64,000 nucleotides of DNA, taken from positions 38,035 to 102,034 of the forward strand of contig JABVXU010000185.1 of assembly GCA_013365365.1 (NCBI GenBank). Direction: 5' to 3'. The stretch is from Cruorifilaria tuberocauda (lineage: Eukaryota; Nematoda; Chromadorea; Rhabditida; Onchocercidae). Within the stretch, counting starts at the first letter, position 1. Each line of letters starts with the position of its first letter. The notes under the pieces are model-generated. The model had not been told where the DNA came from. It searched no databases and saw only the letters and a list, made by a program, of their open reading frames with translations. Shown piece after piece: positions 37,249 to 48,953 of this stretch. A program made the position numbers and the translations under genes.

Positions 37249-40200
37249 TCACTCATCAGTAATTTTCATTATCGCTGATGCGTATTTTGCAATCTCCGCA
37301 CTTCCGTATGTTGCCCGCCAGGTTCGTGTAGCAAATTCATACCTGTAAACAAAAAGTATTCTGGAAACATTTTCCAGCCTATGAATTCAAAATCGGAGTG
37401 ATCTGTAACCAAAAAAAATGTATTCGTTGATTTGAAGCACCAGCCAAAACAATACTTTTTAACAAACCTTCCAAAAAGGTAAACCGATATCGAAAGACAA
37501 TTACCATTGGATTTCTGTAAAAAGTTGATTCCCAAGAATGAATGGTTCTTTCGGCAATGACAGCAATCGAATCCGCAAAGGACGTACGACATCTTCATAA
37601 TCAATAACTGATCGTAAAGGAGTATGGTCCATAGTCATAAATGGTAAAACTTAAACAAAACAAAAAGTCTTATAATCGCACGATACTAATTTTCGTACCG
37701 AAAAATGAATTTGCTGACAAAGAGGATGAACTTTTTGAGATTTAAATCCTTAACAAATATGAAACGTTAGTTTTAAACTTTTCCAACTATAACAAAAGTT
37801 AAAATATTAAATCGAACATATACTGTGCCATTTAAAACTGATGTTAAGAATTAAATTTAATAAATATTGAATTTAAAATGAGTATTTGAATAGAAAACCA
37901 AATTATAACGATAAAATCAATTATTCATTCAACAAAAATAATTTTTTGTCCTTTGGCTTTCCTCCGAAAACTTTTCGAAATAAATGAGAAATGAGATGCA
38001 CTCACCTGCTGCGGATGCTTCCATTTTTGGTCGTGGTTTCATTTCCGATAGTAATAGGTAATTTACATCTGATGCAATTTCACTATACGGTTTACTACCT
38101 AAACCACCTAATGATATGCCACCTTTTATATTCAGTTGTGAATCACTGAATAAACATTCCAAAATTTTGGCCCGATTTCTCACAATCCTTGGTTGAAAGT
38201 CTTCTGATCTAGCCCGTTGATGAGCTAACACTGTAAAATGTCAACTTTTATCGACTATTAAATTTTCAATAATTTTGCAATCAGGAAATATACTAAATCA
38301 ACAATCTGACGACTGATATAATTTTCGTTTACACTCACTTACTGAATCATCGTGAAACATCTGCGGTAAAATAAATGTCGACTTTGTAACCATTTCATTA
38401 ATTTATAATTGATCTAGTAAGTTTGAATTCATCAATCAATGAACAAAAACAGGACAAAAGATATAAAATTACCAATATTAATTTTACGATTCGGCTTATA
38501 TCTCACTGTTTCGGGTGAGTAATGAGTCGGTGTTACGCGAAGCATTTCCGCTGTCCGTACATGCCGGATCACATCGATATCGATGAACCAATCCACACAA
38601 AGTAATATGGTATGACATACTTGAAGGAGAAATGCTGTTAAATACAAACTCTGAAAAATTTCTTAATCGGAGATTTAGAATTTGAAAATTAAGAAAAAAC
38701 TGAATTTTATAAAATTTATCTTATATTATTTCAACAAATGCTTAACAAAAAAATTTTTTGTCACATTGAGAATACTTGGTAATACTTCAATTTCTCCCGA
38801 TAGTGCCGCAAATCCTCGACGAAGATCCCCTGCTTTTGAACCTCCCGAACGATTTCCATCTAACGTTGATGTAATTAAAAGATGATTAAGAATCGAAGCA
38901 GAACTGATTGCCTATAATCCTGATCGGATGAAACTTCTTTAATCTATTATATTCAAGATAACGATATTACTTGCTAATTGTTGAGATCAATTTTTTATTT
39001 GCAGAACTCTCAACATTTCTCTTTAAAATACGTATATTAATATATTGGTCCTCATCTTATGGTAACTGATCTATGGAATATGTTTCGAAAATGAATGCAT
39101 TGCTATGTCGATCAGAACAATCCGCTAAGAAGAAGGCAAAATTTACCTGACAATCCAGTAAAATCATTCTCGACTTGGTTACATAAATGCTTATCTTTTG
39201 AGATTGAAAACGACAACATTCGACTGCTTCACGAGATGCCGGGCGAAAAGCATAATGTCTAAAAAAAGTGAAGTATATGACTTCAAGATGGAATAAAGGA
39301 AATGCATGTATTAAATATTGTATAAAAGTGGTTAAAATGGTCATTACATTATATTTCTAACATCATAATTTACTTGCATTTTCTAAGTTACTTGAAAATA
39401 GAATATGGCTATAGTACAGAATGAAAAAGCAAACTTTACTTTGAGCAAAAAAATCCAAAAAAAAATTAGAGAAAATCTTAACAATCAATATTCCTCAGAT
39501 ATTCAGTGCATTTTCAAGGATCAGCAATACAAAATGACCTGTACAGCTCCCTATTTATCATTTATTTGCATCCGTTAATTAGACTAACGATGAAATTTAA
39601 TTGTTGAAGCTTTAAAATATTCAATGGAAATACCTGTACATATCCATATAATCATTACCAGCTATCATACTAAGTAGTGTTGATTTACCTGAACCTTGTG
39701 GACCGATAATACCGATGACAGTAAAATTTGCATTTGTACTGGATAAATAATCCTAAAACATACAGATAAAGTATTATAGTATTGAAAATCTACGAGGATT
39801 CTGAAAATTTTATCCTATAGAGGGAATCACGAACAATTTTTTAACTCCTGGAATTATAAAAATAATGAGTAAACAGTCTTATATTCATCTTCCCTTCTAA
39901 GCAAAAAATGATAGTGAAAACAATCAACAAACCGCAACAACATCCGTAAAATCCATCGTGTCAGAAAGCAAGCGCACAGCTGCTTTCATAATCCCAAGAG
40001 ATTGTTCCATAACAGCTGATGTTACAACTGAACTACGAGGGATTTCTAAAAACCATTTCATCGATTTCCAGAAACTCAAGTTTTTAAGATTAAAAACTGA
40101 AATTTGATAAGGATAGAGTATTTCGCGAAGACCATACTAATTTAAAAAAACTCACGTGTCTTATCTGTTCGGAGTGAAGGGCTTCTAACTGTCTTTGAAG

Positions 40201-40877
40201 ATCCACTAGCTAACAATCGCGATGCAGAATTTGGACGAGTTATTCCGGGTGGTATTATCTCCTGCAACAGCGAATTTAGACGAAATAGAAAAAATATGCT
40301 TCTTCATTACTTAACTGGGTAATAATTAAATATTAGGAGAAAAAATATGCTTCTTCATTACTTAACTGGGTAATAATTAAATATTAGTTAATGTATCAAT
40401 TACTGCCAAATGATTACTTGGGATGACGAAGTAGTCCGAGATATCATTTTCTGACTGCCATCTGCATTATCGGATGAGTTTGGCTCTTCTGAATTACAAA
40501 GACTTCCGAAAAAAAGATCCTTTTTTGGAAAATAACAAATACTTCTTCTAAACAATAACAAAATATGCTTCTTCTAAACAATACTTAATCTTTAATCAAT
40601 TTGTGCTATTTTTATTATAAAAAAATTTATTCCAATCATTTCAGAAGAAAATAAAACGTGGGAAAACACCCATTTAGAAAGATGCTTCCTATAATATGTT
40701 ATACAATGTCTAATCAACCGAATCATAGATATACCATTCGATTGCAAAAAGATAACCTTTAGGTTTCGATAAAATAGTAGTTGGACGAGCCATAATTGTT
40801 ACTGTAGCATTTCTTGACTTATCTTCCCGAATCTCTGTACCACCACTGTAGTGATGAATCCGGCGCCCCCGCTTCAT
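37249..40877 (-). CDS. SMG9: SMG9, nonsense-mediated mRNA decay factor
   Basis: Eleven exons: 40877-40757, 40488-40418, 40261-40156, 40045-39933, 39752-39634, 39258-39147, 38911-38786, 38650-38473, 38230-38006, 37649-37505 and 37342-37249, all in frame, 469 residues. SMG9 binds SMG8 and holds the SMG1 kinase that phosphorylates UPF1. Family marks: a P-loop GPQGSGKST (K160), YAFRP after it, SILNHLL, SLYLTAFLLQVCHTILL with DWF and TAEM, RARSEDF, and the C-terminal TEIQW-YEFATRTW and AEIAKYA matching the vertebrate end. The start at 40877 is the first ATG inside the first exon, 12 bases after acceptor TTTTTCAG (40890), so the mRNA may be trans-spliced or may have a further 5' exon. The Walker A is a canonical GxxGxGKS. 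Confidence 0.9.
40288..40387. repeat. 49-bp direct repeat, two copies, in an SMG9 intron
   Basis: 40288-40336 and 40339-40387 are identical, a tandem duplication with period 51, containing ATGCTTCTTCATTACTTAAC. A shorter related duplication (ATGCTTCTTCTAAACAATA) occurs near 40565. Confidence 0.9.
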
Positions 40878-40889
40878 TTCATGTTCTTC

Positions 40890-42107
40890 CTGAAAAATTA
40901 AACAAGGCCAAACAAATCGAATAAAACTACAACAACAAAATACGTCAAGCTTAGCATTTATGCGTGGTACTAAATCAAATTTGATATATTTGAGGTGCTA
41001 TGAATTTAAATATTAAATAATTTTCATAAACAATTGTATAATAAAAACACGAACGGCGAACGACGCAAGCATAAATTATCATCGTATTTAATTTTCATTA
41101 TTAAGATCTTTCTTTTCCCCGTTAATAACTGTTTTTTTCGATTGGTTATGTATCGGCAAAAAAATTAGTCGGATTCAATTAGCTCAATTTTTCATTGAAT
41201 AAAACAATTTAAACTAAATAAAAAAATTAATTAACAAAATTAATTCACTGACTGCTCAACTGACAGAAATTTAATCGTTTTATTTAGTATAAAATTGAAT
41301 AACTAATTACTCATTTCACTATCCTACCTATTTCTTAGTTGCTTCAGCAAAATAAAATTAATCACCTAATAATTCTCATTAAAGAATTTTGTGAAATAGT
41401 TACAATACTCGTCAAACTACATACAGTGATGATTTGATAACTAGAAAAGCTAATATTTATGCATATTTAAATTTATGAATACAGTAATCAAAAGACTATT
41501 TGGTCAAATAAATCATGAAGCTATCATTTTTTGTATCAAAAAAATATATATAATCGCAATTTTTACTCTAACACTCCGTGGAGAACTGAAATATTCACGG
41601 GTAAATCGTGGATCTGACTGTAAACAGTCATCCATCAATGATAGCAATCTCTCCGTATGTAATTTCACTCTACAATCGTAATTACTAATTTTTTGCAGTA
41701 CAAAACAGACCTAGTCCAAATTCCGAACTAAATTTCTAATCAGACTGCTCCAATCCATCAAGCATCTTTTTCTCTAATCTCTCGAAAGCTTATTTCTCTT
41801 CCACTCATTCACTGCTACATCGTTTACCATGGGTTTCTTCGATCATGGTAGAATGCTATTTACTAATCCTAGCACTTCTGCAATCTCTTCCTCCTCTCAA
41901 CAATTACCTTTCAACCGTTCTCACAAAACAATACCCTCATTTTAACTATGTCCCAATGCTCCAAATACAAATGAACACGGCCGAGCCATCAAATCCTATT
42001 AGCCCTATCTCGAAATGAGCATGGCATTTTTTGTCTGAGGTTTGGATCGAAGCGAAAGATGGGATGTCGAAGGTTGCTTTCGATTGTGTTAATTTATATG
42101 ATTTGAC
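40890..42107. promoter_or_regulatory. shared intergenic region of divergent SMG9 and TMEM222
   Basis: About 1.2 kb between the two 5' ends. The TMEM222-proximal part (about 41720-42000) is pyrimidine-rich on the plus strand with CTCTC/TTCTTCC runs. No TATA element is clear. It probably holds both promoters. Confidence 0.4.
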
Positions 42108-44424
42108 ATGCAGCTGGATGAAGCAAACGAATTGGGAAGGAATATGATGGAAGTTGATCCAGCACGACATCGATTTCCTTGTTGTATTGTATGGACGCCG
42201 ATACCGATACTTACGTAAGTTTCATTATGTGAAATCAATACTCTTCCTACGTCAAAGTCGTACGCTTTTTTCATCATATATGCATAATCGTATCGTTCTT
42301 ATACCTTAAGTGATTGTATCAGGTGTAGAACTTTACGTTAGTCTTGTCATACCGACTGTTTCATACAAAGGACATTGTTCTTGATGAATACGTCAAATTT
42401 TCTGACCACGATATGCATTCTTCTAATATCCAAATTTAAGTGTAGTCATGTAGAAATATAAAAAATTGCATGCATGCTTTGAACTGTTAGTTGACTGTTA
42501 CAAAATCTGAAACATGGTATTAAATTCTTATCGCATGTTGATGAGATCTCAAAAGTTGACTTCGAAGTGACGAGCGCACTGAATCGATTGAATTACTTGC
42601 ATGTATAGTTTTTATGAGTTCCGTAAAGATTGTATCAGATTGTTTTTTCTTCTACCGAGTCCTTTTTCTTATGCAGAGACGGACAATTTCGCAATTCACA
42701 CCCATGGCTTTTACTGATTTATTATTATAGATATTTTTTTGAAGCATTAAGAAAGGAGCTCTGTAGAAGTATGATTTGTTGGCATAGAATAATAAAGATA
42801 AATTTCGGATGAACATGTTAAATTAAAACTGTCCAGCAGTGCAAATCAAAATTTTTTTTTTATCGAAATTCTTTTCAATTTTTCTATCCGCTTTTTTCAT
42901 TGTATTGCTGTTCCACTGTTTCTTCCTATATTGCAGATGGTTATTCCCATTTGTGGGACATATGGGGATAGCGACAAGCAGAGGTATTATTCATGATTTC
43001 TCAGGAAGCTACTCTGTTTCCGTAAGTTTTTTTGTGTCAATATGTTTTTGTGTTTCTTGGTAATGGAAGTGATAGATTGGATCGATTGGTTAGATTACAT
43101 TACTATAATTCTTGTTTGGAATTTTTTTTTCGTTTAAATACTAGTCCTTCTAATCCTAGGTTCGGGAATTAACAATTGAAAATTTCTGAAAATCGACATT
43201 GTTGAATTGTTTCTGTTGTATCGAGATAAATTATTCTCGTAAGCTTATCCTCTAAACGACAATATGGCCTTTTAGGAAGATAATATGGCGTTTGGTTGGC
43301 CCACATGGTATCGACAAATAAATCCAAACATGATTGACGGTGGAGTGGAAGCCTGGGATCGTGCTGTATTTGACGCATCAGAAGAATACAAAGGTCACAT
43401 AGTATGTCTTGTCAATTTATATTAAGATTCCATATGATCTAAGGTACAACAAACTTGAAGAAATTTGATTTAAATTGAGCAACCTTTTTTCGATCATCTT
43501 CCTTGTAATTTTAAATATGCCTCACGTAGGTTTGTATTTATACAATAGTGAATCTGTTTGTTATAACTCCAGTCCAAAAAGCCGCTTTGAATATTACTTT
43601 TTCTTGTCCATTTATATGAGCTTTTCCTTTTTTTCTTACAGCATACTTTATTCTGTGACAATTGTTACTGTCATGTTGCATTGGCGTTGAATAAGGCCAA
43701 ATTTGATCACAGATGTAATTACAACTGTTTCCGCTTGGCTAGTATGCTGTTGTTTAAAGGTCGATATGTTGGGTAAGATTTTAATTAGAATAAATTTGAT
43801 TAATCCTGCGGAGTCTATGATTCAGCACAGTTTCCCTGACATAAATAACACCGGAAAAGATCTCCGCTGCCATCAATCAGGTCGTTCTGTTCGGCCCGTT
43901 AATAGTAAAAATATTTTAGTTGCCTGAGTTCTATCAATTTGAGCTATTGTTTTGGCTGTCTGATAAAAGCTTTCTACTGTATTTACTAACTAAGAGTTCC
44001 ATACTTTATATAAATAAAAAGTGGACAAGGTAAAATCATAGAGTCAAATAAAAGAAAATGAGCTCAAAAATCTTAGGCTGAAGCAGTTCAATTTTTTGTT
44101 GTAAAAACATATGGAAAAATAAAAATTTCATGACATCTGCTTTCCAGTGGCCTTTTTTATTAATCACTGCGTTTAAAAAAGCTTGCCATTACGACAGAAT
44201 ACATGCATTAAAGCATATTAAAATGAAGTTTAGAACTATGAAATGTTTAAACAGTCACCATCGAATGACAGTTAATATCACTTAAATGTATCAAATTTCA
44301 AGACTTTTTTAAATTTCTCTATGAACGTTTTTTTTTCAGATTTGGCGGTTTCATCAAGCAATGGCTTCCGTTTACAATAATTATCTTGTTTACTCTTGTG
44401 ATTATTATTGTTACAAAAGGTTAA
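42108..44424 (+). CDS. TMEM222: TMEM222 (DUF778) membrane protein
   Basis: Five exons: 42108-42214, 42937-43021, 43276-43401, 43642-43772 and 44340-44424, 177 residues. Strong family segments: [74 protein letters not shown], and a C-terminal span [16 protein letters not shown]. The cysteine/histidine-rich CDNCxCH region is conserved in the family. The molecular role is unknown; the human gene is tied to a neurodevelopmental disorder. The exon 4 donor is GG|GTAAGA, which yields GRYVG-FGGF; an earlier GT at 43760 would break the frame. A possible AATAAA lies at 44879. Confidence 0.93.
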
Positions 44425-45699
44425 CACTGTTCAATGCAATCAATGATTTTGTAGAGTTTCATACTATATGGTATTCTTAAGCACATGAAATTGCAATCTT
44501 TATAGCGACCAGAGTGCGAAGTTCACGTGGTTGACGAAAGAAGGGTCTATTTGAAAGAATCCACGATATTTCGTCAAATCACCATTTTGAATTCATTTGA
44601 CGATACTGCTTTTTGTGTTTTCCCTACTTATATATAAATCATATTGAAAGTTCGTGAGTTACTGATTATATGAATTTTCCTGTTTTTTTGAGATTATAGG
44701 CTTTTCTGTTCTCGAAGATTGTTTGATCTACTAAGACATCTCCCAGTGCTTATACATATATATCTTAAAATTTATGAGAAATAGCTGGGAAAGCTAATGT
44801 TATGGTTTGATGCATTTTTTCTCCAAATCTATTTGGTATTTTGACTTGTATCATCTTACTTTTTTCGGTTCACTGTTTAATAAAGCAGTGGTGTCTGTCG
44901 AGTAGGATTTGGTGAGTTACAGTCAGAAGTTACAGTTACATAATATTCCTTTTTCCTATCATAGGTATTTTTATTTTTATTGAAAGAGTAACGATTACCG
45001 TTTAATGAAGGTGCGTTGAGACTTTTCGGACTGGTGAACCAGCTAATGTCCACTATAACGTACTTTAATAATATGACATATGATGCAGTCTTGCGGGTTT
45101 CACGGTTATGTTTTGATCATCTCACCTCAGTGAGTGTTCCAAAGACCGAAAGGTTGGAATGGAATGCTTTATAGTTCATAGGACGTGAAAGATATTAGAT
45201 GAAGAGTAATTGTTTAGTGATGCAAACTGGTTAATTGATTTATGCTATCTCATACTTTAATCATATTTTCCTTGTTTATGAATAAAATTTTGTTTGAAAA
45301 GTTTTGTTTAAGAAAGGTTCTTTTGTTGACAAGTATCTGATGACATACCTTTAATATTTTTTATTGAGAGTTTAATCACACTTTTTCAAGTTTCAGTTTG
45401 TTAGGCAAAGGAAAATGTACCATTGATCAATGGTAGCAAACAGTGATTACTTTTGGGGTGAAAGGGTCATGTAGGAAGTTGAGATATGTTCTACCTTTAG
45501 CGGTATCCGATAAGTTACACGTGATGTCGGGTGATATTAATAAGGATGGAAGGATACGTAAATTAATGTTGAGATGGGAATGTTAACGTCTTTCATTTGT
45601 TGTTCTGCATGTGTGTTCTTTCTTGTTTCTGTAATAAATTTTCTGCAATATAACATTTCAATTTATATATTTTTGATTATTGTTTAATTGGTCCATAAT
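44425..45699. other. intergenic between TMEM222 and the U2 A' gene
   Basis: 1.3 kb, same strand on both sides. Too long for a typical tight nematode operon spacing, but the next gene has a trans-splice-like acceptor. One open stretch after an acceptor at 44516 is discussed in the findings. Confidence 0.45.
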
Positions 45700-45708
45700 T
45701 TTTTTCAG
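45700..45708 (+). promoter_or_regulatory. candidate spliced-leader acceptor of the U2 A' gene
   Basis: ATTTTTTTCAG ends at 45708, ten bases before the ATG at 45719. No upstream exon is visible, so spliced-leader addition is likely. Confidence 0.55.
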
Positions 45709-45718
45709 CTTTATCGTA

Positions 45719-48039
45719 ATGGTTCGTTTGACTGTCGAGTTGATTAATGATTCACTTCAATATCTTAATACAGTTCGTGATCGAGAGTTAAGCTTACGAG
45801 CTTGCAAAATTCCTGTGTTGGAGAATCTCGGTGTTACGAAGGTTAATTATTTTTTTAAAGAAAATACCATTTTGAGAATTTTGCATTATTAATTTCGAAC
45901 TTATTCGTCAATTCCGTAGAATTCATCCATGTCTTTTGGTAGCCAAAAAGATTAGTACATTCAAGCTTTTTTTTCGAAAATTTACTCAAGTTTTGTTTTA
46001 ACTATTAGAAATCAAATATTGAGGAAGGGGAAGATGGAATAATCGAAAAGGTTTTATGGTATCCGAGAATCCAAGATCGGATTACTTATTTTAGCGATTA
46101 ATTTTCAATCTTTTCTTGACTAAATTCTAAAACACAGGCAACGGAAGTCCTTTGGTATACACTTTTGTCGTCTCAAATATATACTGGTGAAGTATGTTTG
46201 ACAAGTTTTCCTAATTTATTAGAATTTTTTAGGATCAGTTCGATACGATTGATTTAACTGATAATGATATTAGAAAATTGGAGAATATTCCTTTGTTGAG
46301 ACGACTTAGCACTCTTCTTATGCACAACAATCGCGTGCAGTAAGTCATTTTGAACTAGATCTATCCAAATATGTTGAATACGAATTTATATTTAAATGTA
46401 GGTTTTTTTCGATTTATTTGCTTCTTTGAATTAAATAATTGCCTTGCTTTATCATTTTACAGACAGATAATGCCCAATATTGGTGAAGCATTGCCGTCAT
46501 TGAAGACTCTGGCACTGACGAATAATAATTTATGTGAATTGGATGATATCGATCCCCTATCAACTTGTCCAAAATTGGAATATTTAACGTGAGTTTTCCA
46601 CTTGCACGTTAAAAAAGAAATATGTTGGATACCGTACTATCTCATTAGAAACTTCATATTTATTATTTCTAGTCTGATTGGAAACCCAGTAACTCATAAA
46701 CCGCAATATCGTCTTTACGTAATATACAAAGTACCATCAGTGCGTGTTCTCGATTTCAAACGAGTTCGTCTTGCTGTAAGTTTGTCTTTTATTCCTTCTA
46801 GAGAATGTATCTGATATACGTCATAACGGAAAGATTCAGTTATTATGTAATTGTGGTAACTAATGTGAAAGGAAAATTATTTGGAAGTATTTTTCCAGGA
46901 AAGGAAACAAGCAAACAGTTTGTTCAAGGGTAAAAAAGGTCAGAAGTTCAGAGATGAAGTTGTAAGGAAATCGAGAGCTATGCTTGATGATGAAGAAGAC
47001 GGACAATCAAGAAATTTGCATGCGGAGGATGCTAGGAAAATTGAGGTGAAGTTTTCAATTTTTTAGCAAATTTCTCGAAGTCTTGTCTTTTAAATACAAG
47101 TTTTGGGTTCCAAATTTTGAAATTAAATTCTAATATTTCATCATAAAACGAACAGAAATGAAATATTGTAAGCTTGTTGCATAAATGCTGCATTGAATAG
47201 AAAAGATGCATTTTCTGCTTCGATTAGTTCCATAAATATTGAGAGATGCGGAAAGAATAAGAATGTTTTAAGGTTTTGAAACACTAAATTACTTCTAGAA
47301 GTTCGTTTTCAAATTGCCGTGAGTGATAAGAAATGAGGTGTGATGGGAGTAGACTCATTAAAACAAAAAAATAGTAAAAAAATTTTGTGAAAACCAGGAT
47401 GAAATCATGTATTTTCAATAAACGAAAGTTAACTGTATATTTTTTCAGGAAGCAATTGCATCTGCTTCAAACCTTGCTGAAGTGGAACGATTGCAAGCAA
47501 TTTTACAAAGTGGACGAATTCCAGAAAGTGATTGGAACCGTGGAAGCATTGGTATTATAACAGAAGATACTGGAAATAAGTGAGTTCATAAATTAATTGA
47601 GCTTTCAAATATTGAAGTCTGCAGCCGCTCCTTTTGCAGAATATTAGTAAATTTCGCATTTTTTAACTTGTGTCATTTTTCAGTATAGAAGAAAGCAATG
47701 GATTTGTTGCGGAGCAAGAGGATGAAGGTGATGATGTGCCTTCACCGCTAACAAGCCCACGTGATGATTTCAACGATGATGTACAGTCTCCATTATCAAA
47801 TCCACCTCAGGAAGTAAAATTAATGATTAATTTTATAAGTATCTAAGAGGTTGTAATACTTTTCAAGATTTAAATGGTTGATGCTTTATTTTCATTTTTT
47901 CTTCAGTTTTTCTCCTGATTAAGTTATTAAAAGCATACGAAAATAACTTAATTGGTGCATAATGGGAAGTTTTTATTTTGTTTCTTTTCTGCAGGAAAAA
48001 TTGGATAATGGACAAATGGAGTACATAACGGAGAAATAA
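45719..48039 (+). CDS. SNRPA1: U2 small nuclear ribonucleoprotein A'
   Basis: Eight exons: 45719-45841, 46233-46339, 46463-46588, 46673-46775, 46899-47045, 47449-47579, 47684-47813 and 47995-48039, 303 residues. MVRLTVELINDS is the family start. Leucine-rich repeats follow (DTIDLTDNDIRKLENIPLLR, LSTLLMHNNR, LALTNNNLCEL), capped by GNPVTHKPQYRLYVIYKVPS and VRVLDFKRVRL. The LRR cap binds U2B'' and stem-loop IV of U2 snRNA in the spliceosome. After the conserved FKGKKGQ segment comes an acidic, Ser/Pro-rich C-terminus (EDEGDDVPSPLTSPRDDFND) that makes it longer than the roughly 255-residue human protein. Candidate poly(A) signal AATAAA at 48333. Confidence 0.95.
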
Positions 48040-48953
48040 GAAACAATTTTGTTCGATTTTTTCGGTAAGCTATTGAATGGCAAAGAGAAGAATTGAAAAT
48101 TGGACATTGTCTCATATCAGGGACCTAAAGCTTGATACGTTGTCTATTTCACTCTCATTTTTTCATCATTTTTTATATAATATTCTTTACATTTTTACAT
48201 AATACATGGTTGCGCATAAAATTATTATAAAATTATCATACGTGGACAACGAAAGTACAGATACTTTACCTTTTGATCTTAGATATACCATTTGGGTTGT
48301 TTCGCGATATTGTTTTGTTTTGTTCATCTCAAAATAAAAATATTCAGCGGAATTTTCTGTGACTCTAAAATTTTCCTTTCAAGATCACGTACATCATAGG
48401 TCAGTATAAATAGTTAATTTATACAAGCTGTAAATGCAGATGAAAACCCATCTTCATATAATTTTGTTAAAAATCAATAGTTACAAATATAAGCTGGAAT
48501 ATTGTGTCATAATTGATTAGGAATAGAAAATGAAAGATATTGGGGGTAATATATCGTGGGTAATATGTATTATTTGCAGTATGTTTTACACTTCTCCCTA
48601 GAACAGATATGTAAAGAGCAATTAGTGTAAACGTAAGGATTCTCCGAGGATGTGGATGTAGTCTCATGAATTTACATAAGGCGTGAAGTATCGTACGATC
48701 AAAAAACAAATTGATACTCAAATGCATATATTTTTATCCGTGACTAATATTTTATCGAAGCTTATTTGATAAGCGAACTGTCATCAAATTTTGTCTTCCA
48801 TACAATGCAGTTGAATTTGAAGAGAAACAAAGAAAGTGAGATTCAAAGGTTGAAAACGAGAAGGTATTTGTTAAAATTGTCATTGAAGTTGTTAGTTTCG
48901 AGCATTTGTTGCCATGGCTGAATGGTATTGTCTTGTCATTTCTCTGGTGCTAG
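48040..48953. other. 3' flank of the U2 A' gene
   Basis: Contains the presumed poly(A) signal near 48333. Beyond it no firm feature is seen. It may contain the unseen first exon of the small gene that follows. Confidence 0.45.

Noticed and set aside
37269..37604. 111-codon minus-strand frame at the SMG9 3' end
   Set aside because: It translates an intron and the last SMG9 exon in the wrong frame. The correct frame gives the conserved YEFATRTW end.
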